Source: a virus. Taken from it: a DNA stretch of 64,000 nucleotides. The stretch lies in IMG/VR virus record IMGVR_UViG_3300032053_005343, positions 1-64,000 of that record, one strand, 5' to 3'. Shown in pieces: positions 59,291 through 64,000 of the stretch (position 1 is the first letter of the stretch; the number at the start of each line of letters is the position of its first letter). The translations under genes were made by a program, and so were the position numbers. The notes under the pieces are model-generated. The model did no database searches. It saw only the letters and a list, made by a program, of their open reading frames with translations, and was not told where the DNA came from.

Positions 59291-60269
59291 TTTTATATAT
59301 CACCACTCCTCTTAATTTGTTTTCGTCAAAACTAGAGTCTGGATTCACCTCTACAATATCATTTATATCTTTTGGAAAAGCGTCCCAATAAACAATAGTT
59401 TTACCATTTATAAATTCTTTCCATGGGGTTGTTAATTTAACTGCGTCTGTTAGATAATTTGCTAAAAGAGAAAGCGATCCTTGGCCACAAACAAATATAT
59501 CGGCCCTGGTAAAATGATAAAAAGTGGAAAAAACGTCTTCATCATTATGCACCTCTATATTTATATTATTTTTATCTTTAAATTCGGTTATTTGTTTAAG
59601 TTCTTCTTCTGGCATATCAAACATATACATATGATATATTAGTGGTTTGTTAAATTTGATTCTATCAACATTTTCTATTATTTTTAGATAATATTGTAAA
59701 TCCATCCATCTTCTATATCCGTTTTCTTTTGTAACGTCCCCTCTTCGGATATGAATTGCAATATTTATCTTGTCTTTATTGAAATAGCATTTGAAATTTT
59801 TAATCTGTTTGGAGTTGTTATATTTTTGTTTTAGATCATTGTTTTTATAAAAATCCCAATCCATATCAATAAATTGTCCGTCTCCACAATCGTTTACTTT
59901 AAACAAAATATCAAGATTATCGAATTCAGGATTTATTTTCATGGCGTCTGTAAATTGTGGACGGTCCCACGTAACTCGTCCTTGTGTTAACATTGGAAGT
60001 TGTATCTCGCTAAATCTTTCTGGCAAATCTTTTAGAGTTAACTCCCCTTCTCCAAAATTCAAAAAATCATTCCATAATTTTACCGGCACCGTTATTTGAT
60101 AAAAATTTGTTCCTTTTCTTTCAAGCGTTCCATCGGTTTCTCCTACGAACGGCTGATAAACAAATTTTAAATTATATTTTTTACTTAAAATATATGGCAC
60201 TAAAAAATTGGTGAACTGGTGGCCCACTCCCGCACAACCCCCGCAAGGTTTTACCGTAATATATTTCAC
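59283..60269 (-). CDS. fucosyltransferase-like glycosyltransferase, copy 1
   Basis: About 328 residues from GTG 60269, preferred to ATG 60281 because GGAGA precedes it, it overlaps the HNH stop as GTGA, and it gives MKYITVK, matching the start of copy 2 (MNKYITVK). Motifs: 'CAGVGHQFTNFLVPYIL', 'INIAIHIRRGDVTKENGYRRWMDLQYYL' (HxRRGD), 'NDEDVFSTFYHFTRADIFVCGQGSLSLLANYLTDAVKL'. The canonical RGD here is RED in copy 2. Confidence 0.75.
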   Translation of the reverse strand: MKYITVKPCGGCAGVGHQFTNFLVPYILSKKYNLKFVYQPFVGETDGTLERKGTNFYQITVPVKLWNDFLNFGEGELTLKDLPERFSEIQLPMLTQGRVTWDRPQFTDAMKINPEFDNLDILFKVNDCGDGQFIDMDWDFYKNNDLKQKYNNSKQIKNFKCYFNKDKINIAIHIRRGDVTKENGYRRWMDLQYYLKIIENVDRIKFNKPLIYHMYMFDMPEEELKQITEFKDKNNINIEVHNDEDVFSTFYHFTRADIFVCGQGSLSLLANYLTDAVKLTTPWKEFINGKTIVYWDAFPKDINDIVEVNPDSSFDENKLRGVVIYKNE

Positions 60270-60787
60270 GCATGTCTCCATGTAATATTTAATCTAATCC
60301 TGCTTATTGTGCTTTTACTAACATTAAAAATTTTACCTATTTTAATATCTGACAGACCATCTTTTATTAATTGTCTAATTTTTGGTATGTCTTCTTCTTT
60401 TAATTTAGATGCTGGATTTTTAGATCCTGTCATTATTGGAGGAACCCCATTGTTTCTGCCATGTTTTCTTCTATCATCAATATTTTCTACGTGAGATCCC
60501 CAGACAAGATTATCTATTCTGTTATTGTGTCGATTCCCGTCTAAGTGTCTGCACTCCATACCCTTGGGGCACGGACCAACAAAAGCAAACAAAATCAATC
60601 TATGTAATCTACACATTTTGCTGTTATTATTTTTACACAAATGAACGTTGAAATACCCATTATTATGATCTATTAATTTTAATATTCTGTATTTATTATT
60701 TTTTAATAATCTTCTTATGTTTCCAAAATTAGAAGCTTGATACAACCCTTCATAGTCGGGAATATCTTTGTATATTTCAATCGACAT
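60266..60787 (-). CDS. HNH homing endonuclease (NUMOD4-HNH-HTH)
   Basis: 173 residues from ATG 60787 (MSIEIYKDIPDYEGLYQASNFGNIRRL); in-frame ATGs at 60802 and further up overlap the previous gene and the TATAAC box. HNH: 'LILFAFVGPCPKGMECRHLDGNRHNNRIDNLVWGS', with HTH 'LSDIKIGKIFNVSKSTISRI', ending TWRHA. TGG AGA in the last codons gives the RBS of the downstream fucosyltransferase gene, exactly as in the 4463 gene. Confidence 0.85.
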   Translation of the reverse strand: MSIEIYKDIPDYEGLYQASNFGNIRRLLKNNKYRILKLIDHNNGYFNVHLCKNNNSKMCRLHRLILFAFVGPCPKGMECRHLDGNRHNNRIDNLVWGSHVENIDDRRKHGRNNGVPPIMTGSKNPASKLKEEDIPKIRQLIKDGLSDIKIGKIFNVSKSTISRIRLNITWRHA

Positions 60788-60793
60788 ATCAAT

Positions 60794-60799
60794 GTTATA
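60794..60799 (-). promoter_or_regulatory. TATAAC box before the HNH gene
   Basis: AATGTATAAC ends 6 nt before ATG 60787, inside the last codons of the FkbM gene. A weaker version of the leaderless pattern. Confidence 0.38.
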
Positions 60800-61478
60800 C
60801 ATTTTTATTTTCAAATAAAACATTACATGAATTAACACATATTTTTTTGAAGTTTGGCAATAGTTCTTCTAATGTTTGTTCGTAAACACCATTTTCCCAC
60901 AGATTTCCAGTACACTCCGTATATAAATATTTCGTTCTTTTTAGAGTTTCTTTTGCCCCCTCAAGAAATTTGCGTTCTGCGCCATTAACATCTGCCCATA
61001 TTAAATCTATATCTTTTATTCCTCTTTGTTCTGTGAAAGTGTCTAGTCTTCTACCAAAAATATTGATTCCTTTTCCAAAAGGAAGATCTGGATGCGCCTT
61101 CAGATGTTCTTTTGGTTTGTTTAAAGATCCAGAACCGCTCCAGTCTGTTATTTTGGTTTCCGTAAGCCAAGTTGGAATTCCGTGACTTTCATAAAAAATA
61201 GTTGGTCCATCAACATTGGATATTGCTTCTTCTATTAACTTATATCTATTACCGCAACCCCATAACGTGGACTGGTTTTCTGGCAATTCCTTAATCATTT
61301 TTATATTTCTTGGGTCTGGTTCAAAACTGAACACCTTGGATTTCGGAAAAACATTAAGAAAATTTCTTGTGTCTTTTCCGTCATAAGCCCCTATTTCTAT
61401 AATCAACGGATCATCTTTGCCAATTAACCCACTTATATATTTAATTATATCTAGATTCATATTATGATTTTCGTTCAT
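60795..61478 (-). CDS. FkbM-family methyltransferase
   Basis: 227 residues. SAM-binding motif 'PLIIEIGAYDGKDTRNFLNVFPKSKVFSFEPDPRNIKMI', 'EEAISNVDGPTIFYES', then the FkbM-type 'IKDIDLIWADVNGAERKFLEGAKETLKRTKYLYTEC'. Such enzymes O-methylate sugars or related groups. Overlaps the preceding methyltransferase by one base (TAATG). In a sugar operon the likely substrate is a glycan residue. Confidence 0.82.
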   Translation of the reverse strand: MNENHNMNLDIIKYISGLIGKDDPLIIEIGAYDGKDTRNFLNVFPKSKVFSFEPDPRNIKMIKELPENQSTLWGCGNRYKLIEEAISNVDGPTIFYESHGIPTWLTETKITDWSGSGSLNKPKEHLKAHPDLPFGKGINIFGRRLDTFTEQRGIKDIDLIWADVNGAERKFLEGAKETLKRTKYLYTECTGNLWENGVYEQTLEELLPNFKKICVNSCNVLFENKNV

Positions 61479-62029
61479 TATTTTTCACACTCTATGTTTA
61501 AACTGAGACATGTTCCATTTTTAAAATCCATGTGGGATAAAAAAGCAAAACTACAATCATCTATATCGGCATGTTCTGTTTTAAATTGATCATACCTTTT
61601 TATATTTTTAAATCCTAGATTTTCCAATAAGCTTTTTAAATTTGTATAGTCGTAAATGGTTTTATGGTAAATTGTTTTTCCCCCCGATTTCATCTTTCCG
61701 TAAACAGGACCGAGAAAACTCTCAAGACCATATTTTCCGCTATAATATAATTCTGCTATAATTTTAAAGTCCGGGACAGCAAGACGAAGAGTAGCACCCG
61801 GTTTTAATACCCTTTTCCATTCCAATAATAAATTTTTGACTTCTTCTCTGTCGAAATAAGAAATTACATGGGATGCGTAGATTATATCAACAGAATTATC
61901 AGGATAAGGAAGATTAATAATATTACGTCCTGTTAAATGGGGATAGTCACTCGCGTCAAAACTTTTCCAGTCGGGACCAAGATCTACTTTCCCGCACCCT
62001 AAAGACAACCTTATTATTTTATTATTCAT
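61478..62029 (-). CDS. class I SAM-dependent methyltransferase
   Basis: 183 residues. 'IRLSLGCGKVDLGPDWKSFDASDYPHLTGRNIINLPYPDNSVDIIYASHVISYFDREEVKNLLLEWKRVLKPGATLRLAVPDF' is the standard methyltransf_11 pattern (motif I GCG, acidic loop, DxIYxxHVxxY, LKPGG-type). The C-terminus is beta/alpha with 'LKSLLENLGFKNIKRYDQ'. Probably sugar or lipid-carrier methylation, coupled to FkbM. Confidence 0.82.
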   Translation of the reverse strand: MNNKIIRLSLGCGKVDLGPDWKSFDASDYPHLTGRNIINLPYPDNSVDIIYASHVISYFDREEVKNLLLEWKRVLKPGATLRLAVPDFKIIAELYYSGKYGLESFLGPVYGKMKSGGKTIYHKTIYDYTNLKSLLENLGFKNIKRYDQFKTEHADIDDCSFAFLSHMDFKNGTCLSLNIECEK

Positions 62030-62030
62030 T

Positions 62031-62255
62031 TTATATGCGCCATTCTAAATTATCCGCGCAATTATTTTCCTTGTTTCTATCTTTGTGCCATGGTTTATGT
62101 TGGGGTGATGGTTGTGGACCAATGAAAGTTTCAAGAACGAGTTGCGCTATCATATGTTTATGAAATTTTCCTTTTTTATCTTTTAAATATACAAAAAGAT
62201 GACCGTCCGACCCCATATGGTTTTTAAGATATTCTTCTTTTCCTTTTTTCATCAA
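62031..62255 (-). pseudogene. truncated HNH endonuclease
   Basis: 74 residues. Middle of an HNH protein of the NUMOD4 group: 'HLFVYLKDKKGKFHKHMIAQLVLETFIGPQPSPQHKPWHKDRNKENNCADNLEWRI'. The N-terminal NUMOD4 and the C-terminal HTH are missing. It still has an intact start (ATGA overlap with the cupin gene) and the next gene begins 2 nt after its stop. Either a remnant or a minimal nuclease. Confidence 0.65.
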
Positions 62256-62665
62256 ACGAACTCCTTATCCAACTCCTGCCCACGATAAGGGCCGATTTTT
62301 ATCTCGTACACCAACGTATCCTCACTCAATGCCACGTAGTTGTGCCCTCCCTCTATTGTCGCAGAAAAATCACCTGGGAATAATTCAATTTCCTCTAAAA
62401 TAGTGTTATCAATGTCATAAAGAATCGCCCTTACTTTTCCTCTTACAACTATCCAACTTTCGTTCGCAATTTTTAATCCATTATAATAATTCCAAATGTG
62501 TCGGTGACTACGAAAGGTTTGATTATTTTTCAATGGTATCGTAGCAATTTGTAGGAAATTGTCCGGAGGAATAATGTCCTCCCTTTTATCTTTTACCTCT
62601 AATAGTCTATGAATAATATGTAATAATCTAGTTGGTTGGATTTTACTGTAAATGTAACGAGCCAT
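62252..62665 (-). CDS. cupin-fold protein (WbuC-like)
   Basis: 137 residues. Cupin metal-site region 'FRSHRHIWNYYNGLKIANESWIVVRGKVRAILYDIDNTILEEIELFPGDFSATIEGGHNYVALSEDTLVYEIKIGPYRG'. It has the two histidines of motif 1 and the G(D/E)...H of motif 2, and the end 'GPYRGQELDKEFV' typical of cupins found in nucleotide-sugar clusters. Perhaps an isomerase or sugar-binding protein. Confidence 0.72.
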   Translation of the reverse strand: MARYIYSKIQPTRLLHIIHRLLEVKDKREDIIPPDNFLQIATIPLKNNQTFRSHRHIWNYYNGLKIANESWIVVRGKVRAILYDIDNTILEEIELFPGDFSATIEGGHNYVALSEDTLVYEIKIGPYRGQELDKEFV

Positions 62666-62670
62666 TTAAT

Positions 62671-63339
62671 TTACTCCAAATGTGTCCAAGTTTTATAATT
62701 CACTATAGAACAAATTGTTGTTATATTGACATTAAATCTGATAGATAATTCCTTTTGAGACACACCTTCGGCATATGATTTTCTTATTTCTCTAATTTTA
62801 TTGTCATTTAATTTCGATAATCCGTTTTTAATTCCATTATTTATGGGCTGATATCTTGTTCCATGCCTTATCGAGTCTTTAGCATTTTCTGATCTTGTAC
62901 CCCATATAATATTATAAGGTAAACTATTTGCCGGATTCCCGTCTAGGTGTCTGCACACCGCTTCGGGGAAGGGTTTTGGTCCCACAAAATGTATTAACAT
63001 TAGTTCATGTATAAAAAATCTTTTATATTTATGATCTTTGTATAAGTCAACATAAGAATATCCTCCTGGGTGAATTCTTGGTTTTAATAGTGTCCATCTA
63101 TCTTTATATGATTTTAAATTTCTTTTAATTTTTGATATTGTGGTTTGGGAAATATCAAATTCCTTAGCTATTTTATACCCCCTTATTTTATTCTCTATCC
63201 TTTTTATAATTTCGGTTATTTTTCTTGGATCTATTTTCATTCTATAATTAAATGATTTTATTTCCATCAAATTAGATATCTCATATAATCCTTCATAATC
63301 AGTTATAGGTTTCCAAGTTTCTATTATTGTATTTAGCAT
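62671..63339 (-). CDS. HNH homing endonuclease (NUMOD4-HNH-HTH)
   Basis: 222 residues: NUMOD4 'ETWKPITDYEGLYEISNLMEIKSFN', an inserted HTH-like part ('IKRIENKIRGYKIAKEFDISQTTISKIKR'), HNH 'LMLIHFVGPKPFPEAVCRHLDGNPANSLPYNIIWGTRSENAKDSIRHGT', C-terminal HTH 'VSQKELSIRFNVNITTICSIV' ending TWTHLE. The ATG at 63339 overlaps the dehydratase stop by 7 nt; the final TTG GAG codons give the RBS of the cupin gene. Confidence 0.86.
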   Translation of the reverse strand: MLNTIIETWKPITDYEGLYEISNLMEIKSFNYRMKIDPRKITEIIKRIENKIRGYKIAKEFDISQTTISKIKRNLKSYKDRWTLLKPRIHPGGYSYVDLYKDHKYKRFFIHELMLIHFVGPKPFPEAVCRHLDGNPANSLPYNIIWGTRSENAKDSIRHGTRYQPINNGIKNGLSKLNDNKIREIRKSYAEGVSQKELSIRFNVNITTICSIVNYKTWTHLE

Positions 63340-64000
63340 GTTAAAATTCCCTTAGATAATTTGTTTTGCATAGACTCTATCATAGAATCAATTAATTGTT
63401 CGAAATTGAATTCTGGTTTCCACCCCAATGTTTTTCTAATTTTTGTACTATCTCCTTTGAGCATTTTTAGTTCTTCTGATCTATAAAATTTTGGATCAAT
63501 TTCTACATAATCTTTATAGTTCATTCCAAGTTTTTTAAATACGATACTACAAAATTCTTCTATCGAATGCGTTTCTCCACTTGCTACAACGAAATCATCC
63601 GCTTCTTTATGGTTAATAATCATATTCATAGCTCTGACCATATCTCTTGCGTCGGACCAGTCACGACTAGCATTTAAATTTCCTAAGACTAATTTTTTAC
63701 TTAATCCTAAACTTATCTCAACGGCACCCTTTACTATTTTTTGGGTTACAAAATTAGCTCCCCTACGCGAGCCCTCGTGGTTAAAGCACACGGAATTACA
63801 GGCGTGTAAATTATATGCTCGTCTATAATATCTTGTCATGCTATATCCGAATAATTTTGTACAACCGTAAACGCTTACGGGGTGCATCGGAGTAGTTTCT
63901 CTTTGAAATCCGTCATCGTCATAACAATTTCCAAACATTTCCGAGCTTGACGCCTGTATAAATCTGGCGTTTGGTGCAAATTTTCGATAAGTTTCCAGGA
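63333..64000 (-). CDS. gmd: GDP-mannose 4,6-dehydratase, C-terminal part, runs off window
   Basis: At least 221 residues: the frame is open to the window's right end and reads 'RFIQASSSEMFGN' there, the catalytic Ser/Glu region of GMD. 'PVSVYGCTKLFGY' supplies the YxxxK pair; 'FNHEGSRRGANFVTQKIVKG', 'LGNLNASRDWSDARDMVRAM' and 'KFYRSEELKMLKGDSTKIRKTLGWKPEFNFEQLI' are GMD-specific. It makes GDP-4-keto-6-deoxymannose, the precursor of GDP-fucose or GDP-rhamnose. The rest of the gene lies beyond the window. Confidence 0.9.
   Translation of the reverse strand, partial: LETYRKFAPNARFIQASSSEMFGNCYDDDGFQRETTPMHPVSVYGCTKLFGYSMTRYYRRAYNLHACNSVCFNHEGSRRGANFVTQKIVKGAVEISLGLSKKLVLGNLNASRDWSDARDMVRAMNMIINHKEADDFVVASGETHSIEEFCSIVFKKLGMNYKDYVEIDPKFYRSEELKMLKGDSTKIRKTLGWKPEFNFEQLIDSMIESMQNKLSKGILTC

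Noticed and set aside
1-64000. Stop-codon reassignment (TAG or TGA), as in some large phages
   Set aside because: TAG (6100-6102, 24243-24245), TGA (4967-4969, 62252-62254) and TAA all end genes at tight junctions with the next start.
1-64000. tRNA genes, attachment sites, integrase and insertion sequences
   Set aside because: All gaps are short and occupied by promoters, terminators or small genes; no cloverleaf, integrase or transposase signature was seen. No gene-free stretch exceeds about 150 nt.

Overview
The window is a 64 kb piece of a large, AT-rich tailed-phage (Caudoviricetes) genome. Genes are tightly packed, with ATGA/TAATG overlaps and AGGAG-type ribosome binding sites. The + strand carries a virion module with a tape-measure protein of 1552 residues and no recognisable tail sheath, which points to a long, non-contractile (siphovirus-like) tail. 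TAA, TAG and TGA all end genes, so I see no stop-codon reassignment. Nothing identifies the host. Several genes start 5 nt after a TATAAT box, so the host or phage machinery probably tolerates leaderless mRNAs.

Layout. 1-4.5 kb (+): fibre and adhesin genes: a beta-helix protein, a 14-residue-repeat protein, a run of small ORFs built from a ~28-residue EFTG...DVxxGVxFG repeat, and Ig-like domains. 4.5-16.2 kb (+): neck/connector genes interleaved with HNH nucleases and a fibre cassette. The cassette includes a 1522-residue protein made of a six-bladed YWTD-type propeller, about 70 copies of a 14-residue repeat and a zinc-ribbon neck-like domain. 16.2-19.5 kb (-): an inserted two-gene island of a LAGLIDADG nuclease and a fusion of eight helix-turn-helix units, an HNH nuclease and a Mom-like GNAT domain. 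19.5-26.7 kb (+): probable tail tube, an HNH gene, small lipoproteins, a phosphoribosyltransferase and probable tail-assembly chaperones, with terminators and promoters between units. 26.7-46.2 kb (+): tape measure, duplicated tail proteins, another repeat fibre, large baseplate/tail-tip proteins, paired fibre paralogues, nucleases and a single-span membrane protein. 46.1-64 kb (-): DNA metabolism (Rad52-like annealing protein, PC4/Whirly-like protein, sigma factor, SSB, the C-terminal half of a DnaE polymerase) mixed with a glycan island (GDP-mannose dehydratase, two fucosyltransferase-like proteins, FkbM and class I methyltransferases, a cupin and several glycosyltransferases).

The most distinctive theme is the density of mobile nucleases, more than ten in at least six architectures plus two endonuclease-bearing inteins (in DnaE and, unusually, in a glycosyltransferase). 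They look adapted to their sites. Some carry their own TATAAT-N5-ATG promoter; others end so that their last codons supply the Shine-Dalgarno sequence of the structural gene behind them. The same helix-turn-helix module occurs in free-standing HNH proteins and inside the DnaE intein.

Inferred working picture: the + strand genes build the tail and surface fibres; the - strand genes replicate and transcribe the genome, the encoded sigma factor perhaps serving the TATAAT-N5-ATG promoters; and the sugar genes probably make a deoxyhexose that decorates virion or host surface.
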